63,201 bases of DNA, taken from positions 1 through 63,201 of the forward strand of contig DAOUTW010000022.1 of assembly GCA_030668485.1 (NCBI GenBank), written 5' to 3'. The DNA is from Candidatus Zixiibacteriota bacterium. Its GTDB lineage: Bacteria > Zixibacteria > MSB-5A5 > GN15 > JAAZOE01. Shown here piece after piece: positions 38,004-46,504 of this stretch. The notes beneath the pieces were generated by a model, which worked only from the letters and a program-made list of their open reading frames with translations, made no database searches and had not been told where the DNA came from. Every line of letters begins with the position of its first letter. Position 1 is the first letter of the stretch. The position numbers and the translations under genes were made by a program.

Positions 38004-38030
38004 AAAGGCTCATCGATTGGATGAGCCTTT
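38004..38030. terminator. Bidirectional terminator
   Basis: AAAGGCTCATC pairs with GATGAGCCTTT across five bases, between the convergent GNAT and MmgE/PrpD genes. Confidence 0.88.
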
Positions 38031-38053
38031 CCAATTATAAAGCCAATATGTTC

Positions 38054-39424
38054 TTATTTTACAACCAGCCCGGCTACGAAATCAGCAGCAGACATATCCT
38101 CGCAGGCAAAAACCATCTCTTTGATTTCGGCCTGACGATCGGGTGTCAGCAGATCGGTTGAGAGGGCATTGAATTTGGCCTCGATATCATCGAGCGTCAT
38201 CGGTTCGCGGGGGTCGCCTTTGGGATATTCCAGATATTCCTCATAGCTCTTCCCGTCTTTGGTTTTGACGACAACTCTCGACGGCTGCTTGGCCGGAAAC
38301 ATCTTTTCGAATTCCTCCGACGCCACACCTTTGATCTTGTCGATCACCTCCCAAATCCGCTTGTCTTTGAGTTTTTCGTCGGAGAAAGCCTGGGTCGTGA
38401 CCTTATGATCCACCAGTGCCACTGCGACGCAGTACGGAAGCGAATGATCGGCCGTCTCGCGTGAATCGGGCCGGTATTTGTGCGGGTCGAACAGGATATC
38501 GCACGCGCGGGCAATGGTGGTGATTGTCACCTCTTCGATCTGATCGTACGAAACATTATTCTCTGTGACCGCTTTGAGGACCGCTGAGATATGGGTATGG
38601 GTCAGGGCCTCGGTCGGGAATGCCTTCATGCTGCATTCCAGAATTTTGTAATTCTCACCCAGGCCGCCGACCATCTTGTCCATAGCCCAATCGGGGCCAT
38701 AGACATCCATCAGCCCCTCTTTCCCCTCGAAAACAGCCTCAGTACCGGTGTAACCTTTCTGGGCCATCAGCGCGGCCAGAACGCCGCTTTGCACCGCCAT
38801 CGGATCGACCGTGTTTTTCATCATGGTCAGTTTGCCGGCGGTGGGACATCCGATAGTATGATTATGAGAGCCGCTGATTCCTATGGCATGGACCATTTCG
38901 TCAACAGTCAGGCCCAGGACCTTGCCAGCCACGATCGGGGAAACGAATTGCGTCAGGGTGGCATGATGCCATTTTCTTTCGCGGACGCCGGGAACGGCGA
39001 ATTCGCACAACCGTTGTTCGAATTCATAAGCCAAAACGATGGCGACGATCACATCTTTCATGGAGGCGCCGACTTTTTCCCCGGTACAGAGAGCGGCCGG
39101 AATCAGGTCGGACGGATGCGAGGGATCTTCTTTCCAGTAAATATCGTTGAAATCAAGAGCGCGAATCATCAGCGAATTTACCAAAGTGGCATTGACCGCC
39201 GGAATTTTGTCACCGAAACCGAACAATGTCGCCTCGCCGGCGCCGCCCATATCGAGGTAGATATCCTTCAGGATATTGACGTCCCTGGTATGATATCCCC
39301 CGAAGGCGCATCCGGCCGAGTCGTAGAGATAACGCTTGACCTCATGGACGACTTTTTCCGGCAGATCTTCGTATTTAAGATTGACGGCAAATTCCGCAAT
39401 CTGTCTTGAAACTGATTTTTCCAT
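38054..39424 (-). CDS. MmgE/PrpD family protein (2-methylcitrate dehydratase-like)
   Basis: The 456-residue product matches the MmgE/PrpD family over its full length: DSAGCAFGGYHTRD near the start, LVNSLMIRALDFND, HPSDLIPAALCTGE, the central GISGSHNHTIG and GKLTMMKN, and KAFPTEALTHTH. PrpD dehydrates 2-methylcitrate in propionate use, but the family also holds other dehydratases and decarboxylases such as cis-aconitate decarboxylase, so the substrate is open. AGAGGACATAAG precedes the ATG. The gene comes 130 bases after the MFS gene and in the same direction as the (homo)aconitase gene. A dehydratase next to an aconitase-family hydratase would fit a methylcitrate cycle, but no citrate synthase or lyase is in the window. 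Confidence 0.85.
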   Translation of the reverse strand: MEKSVSRQIAEFAVNLKYEDLPEKVVHEVKRYLYDSAGCAFGGYHTRDVNILKDIYLDMGGAGEATLFGFGDKIPAVNATLVNSLMIRALDFNDIYWKEDPSHPSDLIPAALCTGEKVGASMKDVIVAIVLAYEFEQRLCEFAVPGVRERKWHHATLTQFVSPIVAGKVLGLTVDEMVHAIGISGSHNHTIGCPTAGKLTMMKNTVDPMAVQSGVLAALMAQKGYTGTEAVFEGKEGLMDVYGPDWAMDKMVGGLGENYKILECSMKAFPTEALTHTHISAVLKAVTENNVSYDQIEEVTITTIARACDILFDPHKYRPDSRETADHSLPYCVAVALVDHKVTTQAFSDEKLKDKRIWEVIDKIKGVASEEFEKMFPAKQPSRVVVKTKDGKSYEEYLEYPKGDPREPMTLDDIEAKFNALSTDLLTPDRQAEIKEMVFACEDMSAADFVAGLVVK

Positions 39425-39554
39425 CTTATGTCCTCTTTATCCTAATCTTCGTTCAAAGCAGGTATTCATACTTGGCCCAAAAAACATTTTTTTTCTCGAA
39501 ATTCAAGCGAAATCGACACGGCCATACAATTTTACGATTGTTTTCTATTTATTC

Positions 39555-40820
39555 TTAAGATTTCTGTTCGGGCCGATAGGCCAGGAATTCCCGAAAATCT
39601 CGGTTGGTGGAAACGATCAGGGTACAGAGAGCGGTGATCAATCCACTGGCTATGAAAATCGCGGGCACATTCTGATGCGCCATATCAGCAATGACACCGG
39701 CAAGGGCCATTCCGATCGGCATCAAGCCGCCGGAAATGGTGCCGAGGACACCGAAAACACGGCCCCGAATATTGCTCGGGGTAGTGACCTGAAGAATGGT
39801 GATGATGTTGATATTGACGATTCCGTTGAGAAAGCCGATTAGCAACCCCATTACCAGGGAGAATATTTTGGCTGTAACGAAACCCAGTGCGGCAATGGCC
39901 AGGGCGTTAAAAAATAAAGCGATAATAACAACCAGCATCCGGGTTTTTCCATAGGTCTTGATTGCCCCGGCGGTGATAAAGCCCAGCATGGAACCGCCCC
40001 CGATGGCAGCAAGGAAAAAGCCGAACCAGTCGGGCGTGGCATGAAGAAAATCCTCGATATAAAACGGTAGTAGAATCATAATCGGGGATAAAAAGAAATT
40101 CAGAAAGGTGGCGGCGAAGAACAGGTTGCGCATTCCTTTGCGCCGCCAAATATAGCGAAATCCTTCGGCGGTATCGCCGGCAAAAGCCCGGATCAATTCT
40201 CGTGAGCTTTTGTCCCGTTCGGGAAGCTTTTGAGGGATCTTTATAAACGATTCGGAGAAGGCTGAGACCAGGTAGGTGATTCCATCGACCAGGAACAACA
40301 TTGGAGCGCCCAGTACCCGGAACAGAATGCCACCCATCCCCTGCCCGACCAGGTTTGCAATTTGAGAAGACGACTGATTGAATGAATTGGCGGCAGCAAC
40401 CTTGTCAGTGGGTACCAAATCGGGAATCGAGGCTGAGATGGCCGGGCGAAATACCGCGGAAAATAAGCCCAGCATGATTGATACCACCGCCAGCCAGATA
40501 ACCGTCAGATCGACCGCTTCTGGGGACACAAACATCATTATTGCCAGCGATAAGACAACGACACCGGCCAGCGTATCGCAGACAACGATTATCTTTTTGC
40601 GGGAATAACGGTCGGCAAAGGTTCCGCCAATCGGTCCCAGGATCACTCCCGGTAACATCGACAACATCATTATCAGACCGATAATACTGGCCGAATCGGT
40701 CACCCGTTTTAGCCAGAACATCATGGCGATGTTGTGAGCCTGGCTGCCGAGATTACTGACGAACTGCCCCTGCCAGAGCAGTAAGAAGTTTTTATTTAGC
40801 AGTCGCCGCGGTTGTTCCAA
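39555..40820 (-). CDS. MFS transporter (MFS_3/EntS-like)
   Basis: The 421-residue product has about twelve hydrophobic helices and the loop 2-3 signature GGTFADRYSRKK of the major facilitator superfamily. The overall pattern (NKNFLLLWQGQFVSNLG start, PDLVPTDKVAAANSF in the middle, TTPSNIRGRVFGVLGT late) fits the MFS_3 exporters such as EntS and related drug efflux proteins. It sits in the inner membrane and probably exports a small molecule by proton exchange. The start is TTG at 40820 with only a weak AACGGGA upstream, 40 bases after the (homo)aconitase gene, so it is probably cotranscribed. The substrate cannot be inferred. Confidence 0.88.
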   Translation of the reverse strand: MEQPRRLLNKNFLLLWQGQFVSNLGSQAHNIAMMFWLKRVTDSASIIGLIMMLSMLPGVILGPIGGTFADRYSRKKIIVVCDTLAGVVVLSLAIMMFVSPEAVDLTVIWLAVVSIMLGLFSAVFRPAISASIPDLVPTDKVAAANSFNQSSSQIANLVGQGMGGILFRVLGAPMLFLVDGITYLVSAFSESFIKIPQKLPERDKSSRELIRAFAGDTAEGFRYIWRRKGMRNLFFAATFLNFFLSPIMILLPFYIEDFLHATPDWFGFFLAAIGGGSMLGFITAGAIKTYGKTRMLVVIIALFFNALAIAALGFVTAKIFSLVMGLLIGFLNGIVNINIITILQVTTPSNIRGRVFGVLGTISGGLMPIGMALAGVIADMAHQNVPAIFIASGLITALCTLIVSTNRDFREFLAYRPEQKS

Positions 40821-40860
40821 AATAGATTTCAGATCCCGTTATAATTTCTAAATACGATAT

Positions 40861-42834
40861 CTACTTCCTCAGATTCGCCCCCACCCAACTTTCCAAACCT
40901 CCGGCCAGGACCAGTTCCTGAGCTGTCGTTCCCACTGGGCTGATCGCGTATTGCCTGCCGGCGGCGGTTAGAATCGAATTACGAAAATCAAGTCCTACTG
41001 ATATTCCCGTTCGAACCGTCAATTTATCTCCGCCGAAACGTGATTTCATATCCTTGACCAATTCCGGAGCCTCAATCGCCAGGAAGCCATTGTTCAGGGC
41101 ATTCCTTTTGTAAGTCTCCGAAAATGACCCGGCCAGAACCAGGCGGATGCCCCGATATTTGAGGGAGGTGGCGGCCTGTTCGCGAGAACTTCCGGTGCCG
41201 AAATTGAACCCCCCGAGCAGGAGATCGCCTTCCCTGACCATTTTGCCGAATTCCGGGTCGTAGTTTTCCATGACCACTTCAGCCTGCTGTTCGGCTGTAA
41301 AATCGTCTATATATGTATATTTGCCGGGATAAATGCCATCGGTATTAAGATTGTCCTGATGGCAGAAAATCAATTCACCTTCGACCGTTTCGGGAAAGCC
41401 GTCCAAAATGTCAACAGCAGCAGCGAACGCCGCCGGTTTATCGCTGGTTTTAATACTTCCTCTGACCTGATCGCCCGCAACCGTTTCCGGTCCGTCAATA
41501 TATCCGGCGATGGCCGAGGCGGTAACGACTTCCGGCGAGGCCAGGTAGACTTCGGCCAGCTTGGAACCCATGCGGCCCTTAAAATTACGATTGGTGGCCG
41601 AAATTCCCACTTCGTTGTCTTCGAGCAGTCCGGTGCCAAGGCCGATACATGGCCCGCATCCCGGCGGAAGAGCCTTTGCTCCGGCGTCAACCAGTTTCTG
41701 CCAGTCGCCCTGCTTTTCACTCTCGGCCTGCACTTCACTTGAGGCGGCGGCAATATAAAATTCAACGCCTTCCGCAACCTTCTTCCCCTCGGCCACTCTG
41801 GCAGCGGCGGCGATATCTACGACACGGCTGTTAACGCAGGAAACCAGATAGGCCTTGTGGATTTTCATTTTCTTCCGGCTCATTTCCGTTACCGGCGTCA
41901 TCGTCTTGACATGGTTGGGACCGGAAACATGCGGCCGTACCGAACCGAGATCGAGTGTCAGTTCTTTGGCATACATGGCATCCGGATCGGCAGTAATAAT
42001 ATTATTTTCCAGTTCGGCGATATTTTTTGCATTCATCCGCGGGTTGATCCGGTCGGCCTCAGCATCGGAAGGCACACCGGCCAAACCACGTTCGGCCACA
42101 AACTCAGCCCGTTTTTTAAGCCAGTCGAGAGTAACGCTGTCGATCGGAAATACTCCGGCCAAAGCTCCCCATTCGGTGGTCATATTGGCGATAGTCAGAC
42201 GGGAGTCGATATTGAGTGCCGCCACGCCGTCGCCGACGAATTCGACCGCATGATTGAGAACCTCATCATGATTGAAATAACCGCAGAGAGTAATAATAAC
42301 ATCTTTCCCGGTTACACCCGGATTGAGTTTGCCGGTTAATTCGACTCTGGCGACCGGAGGGACCAGCCACCAGGTACGACCCGTGGCCCAGATGGCAGCG
42401 GCGTCGGTGCGTACGATCGGAGTCCCCAGGCATCCCAGCCCGCCGTACATATTGGAGTGACTGTCGGAGGCGACCATCATCGAACCGGGCCAGGCATAAC
42501 CTTCCTCGCACATAATTTGATGACCGATACCTCTTCCGGCGGGATAAAAATCGACACCCATATCATCGGCGAATTCTTGAATACCGGCATACTTTTGCAG
42601 GTTTCTTTCCGACCGATCCTGAACATTGTGGTCGAGGGTATAAACAGGCTGACGCGGGTTGGCGATTTTCTCGGCTCCGATACTTCTAAATTTCGGGATT
42701 ACCGCGCCGGTGTTGTCATGGGTCATCACATGCGCCGGTTGAATAAATATATATTCACCGCTGTGGACTTCATGCTCCGCCGCAAGTTCAACCGCAAATC
42801 GCTGAGCTATCTTTTCAATTAAATTCTGGGCCAT
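40861..42834 (-). CDS. Aconitase-superfamily hydratase, Lys4/homoaconitase-type
   Basis: The 657-residue product has the three-domain aconitase core and a C-terminal swivel domain. Seen are WPGSMMVASDSHSNMYGG, PIVRTDAAAIWATGRTWW, the iron-sulfur Cys in SCVNSRVVD and the pair in GCGPCIGLG, and the swivel motifs GGFNFGTGSSREQAAT and AGSFSETYKRNALNNG. These words are closer to fungal-type homoaconitase (Lys4) than to AcnA or AcnB, as I remember them. In a bacterium it may serve as aconitase of the citric acid cycle, in a 2-methylcitrate route, or in lysine synthesis. The sequence alone does not decide. Its ATG follows directly on the TAA of the HD gene (TAAATG), so the two are translationally coupled. 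The MFS and MmgE/PrpD genes lie downstream on the same strand. Confidence 0.87.
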   Translation of the reverse strand: MAQNLIEKIAQRFAVELAAEHEVHSGEYIFIQPAHVMTHDNTGAVIPKFRSIGAEKIANPRQPVYTLDHNVQDRSERNLQKYAGIQEFADDMGVDFYPAGRGIGHQIMCEEGYAWPGSMMVASDSHSNMYGGLGCLGTPIVRTDAAAIWATGRTWWLVPPVARVELTGKLNPGVTGKDVIITLCGYFNHDEVLNHAVEFVGDGVAALNIDSRLTIANMTTEWGALAGVFPIDSVTLDWLKKRAEFVAERGLAGVPSDAEADRINPRMNAKNIAELENNIITADPDAMYAKELTLDLGSVRPHVSGPNHVKTMTPVTEMSRKKMKIHKAYLVSCVNSRVVDIAAAARVAEGKKVAEGVEFYIAAASSEVQAESEKQGDWQKLVDAGAKALPPGCGPCIGLGTGLLEDNEVGISATNRNFKGRMGSKLAEVYLASPEVVTASAIAGYIDGPETVAGDQVRGSIKTSDKPAAFAAAVDILDGFPETVEGELIFCHQDNLNTDGIYPGKYTYIDDFTAEQQAEVVMENYDPEFGKMVREGDLLLGGFNFGTGSSREQAATSLKYRGIRLVLAGSFSETYKRNALNNGFLAIEAPELVKDMKSRFGGDKLTVRTGISVGLDFRNSILTAAGRQYAISPVGTTAQELVLAGGLESWVGANLRK

Positions 42835-43368
42835 TTACTTCACCAGCTCAAAGTCGATAAAATCAGCATGATGGAAAATGATACTTTCCGGCAAACGTTT
42901 CTCGCCCGCACCTTCTTTGGAATGGGTCGCGATAATATGCATTACCTCAGAGGGGACATCATGCTTAAACGCCAGACCGACGCCGCTGAAAGGATGACGG
43001 ATATGCCTGCCGTAATCGGACTTGACCGGCTTGCCGTCGACGATTTCAAACTCGCACAGCTTGCCAACATCGGCCAGCAAAGCACCCGCAATCAGGTAAT
43101 CGCGGTTTACCGGGGTGCGGTTCTCGCCGTGGATATCGATCAAGACATTGTCGCAGGCAATACACATTCGGCAAACGGCCCGAACGTGATCAATGAAGGT
43201 GATTTTGACATTTTCCGCCAGCAGGGTAAACGGCATAGAGCGGAGTAATTCCTCGGTCCAGCCCCGGAAATTAATAGCATCTTCCCAGCAGGCAATCACT
43301 TTGTCCCGAAGGGCGGCCTCTCTGATTTCATCTATCTCAGGCAGCAATTTGACTATTATATCTTTCAT
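42835..43368 (-). CDS. HD-superfamily protein with degenerate HD dyad
   Basis: I choose ATG 43368 (MKDIIVKLLPEID), four bases after GAGGT. ATG 43371 is one base from it and less likely. The 177-residue product has an HD-like helical order: His in FIDHVRAVCRM, then GALLADVGKL where active members read HD, then HPFSGVGLA, ATHSKEG and FHHADFIDF. The His of the HD dyad is replaced by Ala, so phosphohydrolase activity is doubtful unless another His compensates. No signal peptide is present, so it is cytoplasmic. The stop codon touches the start of the (homo)aconitase gene, which suggests a shared role, perhaps as a partner or regulator. Confidence 0.7.
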   Translation of the reverse strand: MKDIIVKLLPEIDEIREAALRDKVIACWEDAINFRGWTEELLRSMPFTLLAENVKITFIDHVRAVCRMCIACDNVLIDIHGENRTPVNRDYLIAGALLADVGKLCEFEIVDGKPVKSDYGRHIRHPFSGVGLAFKHDVPSEVMHIIATHSKEGAGEKRLPESIIFHHADFIDFELVK

Positions 43369-43638
43369 CATTACCTCACATAATATCGTTTTTTTAACCT
43401 CAGGGAAAATAGAACAGGCAAGACAGTTTGTCAACTGGTTAAAAAACAACTGTATTTTTAGGGAATTATCGCCTGTTTTGCTATTATTCACGTCTTTGAG
43501 ACAGATGTAGAATATGCGCCAAATTCTCGTTGCCAGGAACTCTGGATGATGTTAGAGCCGATTACGATTTCAGTTGACATCGACTCTGTTTTTTTCGATT
43601 TTAAACCTTACTGAAACTACCATATGAGGAATTTTGCC

Positions 43639-43905
43639 GTGCCTATTAAGAAAGAATTACTTGAAATACTCTGTTGCCCCGTCACCAAAGAACCGGTGGA
43701 AATTCTCGCCGAAGATAAAACGGCTCTGGTTAACAAAGCGATCGAGGCCGGCATCGTCAAGCATGTCGACGGAAGTGTGGTCGAACAGCCGCTCACTGAC
43801 GCTGTCATAACTACTGACCGGAATACCATTTACCGGATCGACGATGGTATTCCAGTGATGCTGACGGACATGGGAATTAGCACCGACCAGATTGAAAATT
43901 TATAG
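43639..43905 (+). CDS. Trm112-like (UPF0434/YcaR-type) protein
   Basis: GTG 43639 is preferred: GAGGA ends 8 bases upstream and the product then begins MPIKKELLEILCCPVTKEP like other family members. ATG 43624 would overlap that ribosome binding site. The 88-residue product has the short zinc-ribbon-like form of the family, with CPVTK at the start and YRIDDGIPVMLTD at the end. Only the first Cys of the usual CPxC is kept. In eukaryotes Trm112 activates methyltransferases. The bacterial role is not settled. A middle insertion (about 35-60) is longer than usual. Confidence 0.78.
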   Translation: MPIKKELLEILCCPVTKEPVEILAEDKTALVNKAIEAGIVKHVDGSVVEQPLTDAVITTDRNTIYRIDDGIPVMLTDMGISTDQIENL

Positions 43906-43965
43906 CCGGCCAATGGCGTTCCAATTATCTGAGGAAGTCCAACCGCAAAAAGGCATTGTCGCGGA

Positions 43966-44592
43966 CTAAAATTTTAGTCCTATCGATATAGGGAAAAAAG
44001 TAACCGTTTTATTGGCAATCCTGGAATTATCATCATCATAAAATATCAATACCATCTGACCCTGGAAGAAGAGGGATAATTTCGGTCCCAGCGCCGACTC
44101 CACTCCTCCCGCAAAGCTTAGATACGGTTTGGTTTCACCGGCTCCCTGCCGAACGGTTAGACCGTTATAATTCAAGTCATCGACGTCAGTATCGGCAATT
44201 CCGAACCCCAACTGAACATACGGCCTGGCCCGAGCGCCCGGCGCTGTCACACTAAATCGGGTATCAAGTCCTATCATAATCACGCTGTAAGTACGTCCGT
44301 CAAACTCATCCACCGATGAATTAGGAAATGTCCCCGAGTTCACATACTTATCGATATCATAAGGAAATACATGATATCCAAAATGACCGATAACTTGCAG
44401 GCACGGCATCAGATTGTATCCGACACCGCCGAAAACATGATATCCGATTTTCCAACTGTCCTTGAAACCGTCTGGTCCGCCGGGGACACTCAGGCCGGTG
44501 CCGGCATACAGCGTTATCGGCTTTAGATTCCCTGCTGAGACTCCGCCGGCAAGAAGAACGATCATAACGACGGTGATCAGAGCCCTTCTCAT
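43966..44592 (-). CDS. Outer-membrane beta-barrel protein
   Basis: AGGAGGGAAT precedes the ATG. The 208-residue product begins with a signal peptide (MRRALITVVMIVLLAGGVSAG) and then shows alternating polar and hydrophobic strands, with ITLYAGTGLSVPGG, YVQLGFGIAD and a final aromatic FPISIGLKF. Ending on Phe is typical of BAM-assembled barrels. About eight strands can be counted by eye. Function is unknown; it could be a small channel or adhesin. It contains a single Cys in LMPCLQV, which suggests no disulfide. It is a separate unit from the next minus-strand genes. Confidence 0.72.
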   Translation of the reverse strand: MRRALITVVMIVLLAGGVSAGNLKPITLYAGTGLSVPGGPDGFKDSWKIGYHVFGGVGYNLMPCLQVIGHFGYHVFPYDIDKYVNSGTFPNSSVDEFDGRTYSVIMIGLDTRFSVTAPGARARPYVQLGFGIADTDVDDLNYNGLTVRQGAGETKPYLSFAGGVESALGPKLSLFFQGQMVLIFYDDDNSRIANKTVTFFPISIGLKF

Positions 44593-44643
44593 ATTCCCTC
44601 CTCTACGGCTTGCTGGATATATTTAACAAATAATTACCTATGT

Positions 44644-44672
44644 AAGATGACTAGTTTCCGTTCCAATGTCAA
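44644..44672 (-). promoter_or_regulatory. Possible promoter for the beta-barrel gene
   Basis: Minus strand TTGACA (44672-44667), 17 bases, CATCTT (44649-44644). The -10 box is weak. Confidence 0.35.
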
Positions 44673-44812
44673 ATTAATTTATTCTTCGAACGAATGACAG
44701 GTGCTGTCTTAAAGGGCGGGGCCTGCCGGATTAAACCGACCCTCCCCGCCTGTACTAACTGTTTAAATAGTGCGTCAACAATTAATCCGACGCTTTTCTC
44801 CTCCCCGACTGA

Positions 44813-44938
44813 CTAATAAATCACACAATGGTTGGGGGGACAAATCGGATGGATGCTAAGACGTCCGCAAATATCGGTATTGCATACCGTCTTGCATTTG
44901 TGATCCAGCACCGCGAGGGGTTCGATCAGATAAATCAT
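44813..44938 (-). CDS. 41-residue Cys-rich peptide, possible RiPP precursor
   Basis: ATG at 44938-44936 has AAGGAGGTGA five bases upstream. This matches the 16S 3' end visible at 62821 over ten bases and is the strongest ribosome binding site in the window. The 41 codons end in TAG. The N-terminal 14 residues (MIYLIEPLAVLDHK) have no Cys and could be a leader. The rest has Cys15, 19, 24, 33 and 38, spaced x3, x4, x8, x4, and closes PPNHCVIY. There is no signal peptide. This leader/Cys-core form recalls ribosomally made, modified peptides, but no maturase (radical SAM, LanM, YcaO) is in the window. A metal-binding peptide is the other option. No family is recognised. Confidence 0.55.
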   Translation of the reverse strand: MIYLIEPLAVLDHKCKTVCNTDICGRLSIHPICPPNHCVIY

Positions 44939-45186
44939 GTTTCACCTCCTTATAAGGGTATTATGAGATAAAGTGGCCGTAATCGTCTGGCAATGATAAA
45001 GTACCTGCCATCGAAATTTACCGGGCCACGTCGTTTCTATTACTCCTGATTAATCGAAATCTACCCATGCCTTTACTCTAACATCCCGTTTCAGGGAGAC
45101 CTATAATAAGAGAATCAACAATTCTATAGCGTAGATAAGATTCCTATTCATAATCAAAGATGCCAGTTCAATGCTTGCTTTCACTA

Positions 45187-45215
45187 TCGATATACTTTTT
45201 AATATAAAATGTCAA
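45187..45215 (-). promoter_or_regulatory. Promoter for the 41-residue peptide gene
   Basis: Minus strand TTGACA (45215-45210), 17 bases, TATCGA (45192-45187). A GGCATC box follows at 45164-45159, as in the leaders of the other Cys-rich genes. Confidence 0.5.
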
Positions 45216-45377
45216 GTGCAATATCCCCCAATCAATTTCGGTCTTCCCTATCACATGAGCCTGCAAAGCTCTTGCATCAGTCGCTTTTCCTCCTTAAATT
45301 GGATTCAGATCAAATGATATTCTCATCACCGCTCGACATGTCGAAAATTCTCATTTGCATTAGGAAGGAGTAACTCG

Positions 45378-45848
45378 ATGAACGGTTGCAAAATTGGGAC
45401 CCTGGTATTGATGGCTTTTATTGTCCTGTATTCCCCCGCTATGGCTCAGGACAAGCCCTGGATTGATATGGAAAACTGCGATTTCTGCGAATGCCTGACC
45501 GAGGACTCGCATCTGATGGACCATATGTCCTGGGAGCATCACGATATCACCAATGGACTGCTGAGCCTTACCATTGTCGACCCCGAATACCGGAATTCCT
45601 ATACTAAGGCCCAGAAGAAGATGGAGCAGATCGCCATGGATCTGAGTTCGGGAAAAACCGGATTAAAAATGTGCCAGCATTGCCTGACATTCGGCAAATT
45701 GATGATGCTCGGGGCAAAATTAGAGTCGGTTCATACCGGCGCAGGTGATATTATATTGATCACCTCCGACAATAAGGAGGTCCTGAAGTCAATCCAGAAA
45801 TACGGACAGCGCTGCCGCGAGGAACTGGCTAAGGAGGAGTCAAAGTAG
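45378..45848 (+). CDS. Secreted protein with CxxCxC and CxxC motifs
   Basis: AGGAAGGAG precedes the ATG by about 7 bases. The 156-residue product has a signal peptide (KIGTLVLMAFIVLYSPAMAQ). The mature part holds ENCDFCECL with CxxCxC, a His-rich SHLMDHMSWEHHD, then MCQHCLTF with CxxC, and a last Cys near the end. The pattern suggests metal binding or thiol chemistry in the periplasm. I do not recognise the family. The C-terminal half is helical and charged. It converges on the Cys-rich gene at 45953 and shares a terminator with it. Confidence 0.72.
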   Translation: MNGCKIGTLVLMAFIVLYSPAMAQDKPWIDMENCDFCECLTEDSHLMDHMSWEHHDITNGLLSLTIVDPEYRNSYTKAQKKMEQIAMDLSSGKTGLKMCQHCLTFGKLMMLGAKLESVHTGAGDIILITSDNKEVLKSIQKYGQRCREELAKEESK

Positions 45849-45885
45849 TATTCCCTTCAGGCATGGTCGACTTAATCCAATAATA

Positions 45886-45911
45886 AAGGCTGCCCCTGCG
45901 GGCAGCCTTTT
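45886..45911. terminator. Bidirectional terminator
   Basis: AAGGCTGCCC and GGGCAGCCTT around CTGC, with A and T runs on both sides. Confidence 0.9.
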
Positions 45912-45952
45912 CCGATATGAGACAATGCCTAAGTTGTTTGATTAACGCGGTA

Positions 45953-46219
45953 TTACATTATGTGAGAACAGGGCACCGGTAACCACCAGTCACCGGAGCA
46001 GTATTCCGTTTCGAAATCGGGATAACAGTAGAAAATGCCGCCGGTCTGATAGGTTCCGTCGCAACCGATACTCGTGCAGTATATATCGTCGGGACTGCAG
46101 GGCAAAGGCGGATTAATCGGTTTTTTGGCCATTGCCGAGTCAGCCGTAAAGACCACAAGGCCCAATCCTAACAAAAACGACATGGCAAACACGGTTGTAA
46201 AGACAGCTATCCTTTTCAT
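45953..46219 (-). CDS. Small secreted Cys-rich protein, family 1 (copy A)
   Basis: The 88-residue product begins with a signal peptide (MKRIAVFTTVFAMSFLLGLG, through SAMA-KKP). The mature 56 residues carry six Cys: LPC, IYC, IGC, FYC, EYC and VPC. The shared frame is LPCxPDDIYC, then GG(I/V)FYC, D(W/F)xxxYCSGD and PVPCSHI. The genes at 48674 and 51913 are clear paralogues with eight Cys. This copy lacks both the Cys before LPC and the one in GTC, where it has Tyr. Loss of exactly two suggests they form one disulfide in the others. The protein should be exported and oxidised. Function is unknown; candidates are toxin, bacteriocin or surface structure. TCTCC-type ribosome binding complement (GGAGAAATAAT) precedes the ATG. 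Confidence 0.72.
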   Translation of the reverse strand: MKRIAVFTTVFAMSFLLGLGLVVFTADSAMAKKPINPPLPCSPDDIYCTSIGCDGTYQTGGIFYCYPDFETEYCSGDWWLPVPCSHIM

Positions 46220-46413
46220 ATTATTTCTCCTTCCATGAAGTACGTTTATGTCTCATACCGGGACATATGTTGAATTACTGATGCCATATACCTGTATCCC
46301 GGACTACCATTGACCGGAATCGGATATTTGTTGTTCCTGAGTAATGCGCTTAATTGATGCCGCTTGCCCTTCAGGATGCCTGCAATCGTCAGCCATGCAG
46401 CGATTGCGCTTAT

Positions 46414-46442
46414 ATATTAGACATATTATCCACCGGGTGCAA
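46414..46442 (-). promoter_or_regulatory. Promoter of Cys-rich copy A
   Basis: Minus strand TTGCAC (46442-46437), 17 bases, TAATAT (46419-46414). Two GGCATC boxes lie in the transcribed leader. Confidence 0.55.
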
Positions 46443-46504
46443 TGAAAATTTTATACTTTTTGTAATATTTTTAGGGAGGCGGCCTGATGGCAGATATTTT
46501 AAAC

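Larger units (their letters stand above)
44593..45377. other. 785-base region holding one small peptide gene
   Basis: It contains the beta-barrel promoter at 44644, the 41-residue peptide gene at 44813-44938, a 250-base leader, a promoter at 45187-45215, and AGGAAGGAG for the plus-strand gene at 45378. Another short frame (45274, 8 codons) looks accidental. Confidence 0.6.

Noticed and set aside
38591-39409. Long plus-strand frame of 272 codons
   Set aside because: It is antisense to the MmgE/PrpD gene, which has full family motifs and a ribosome binding site.
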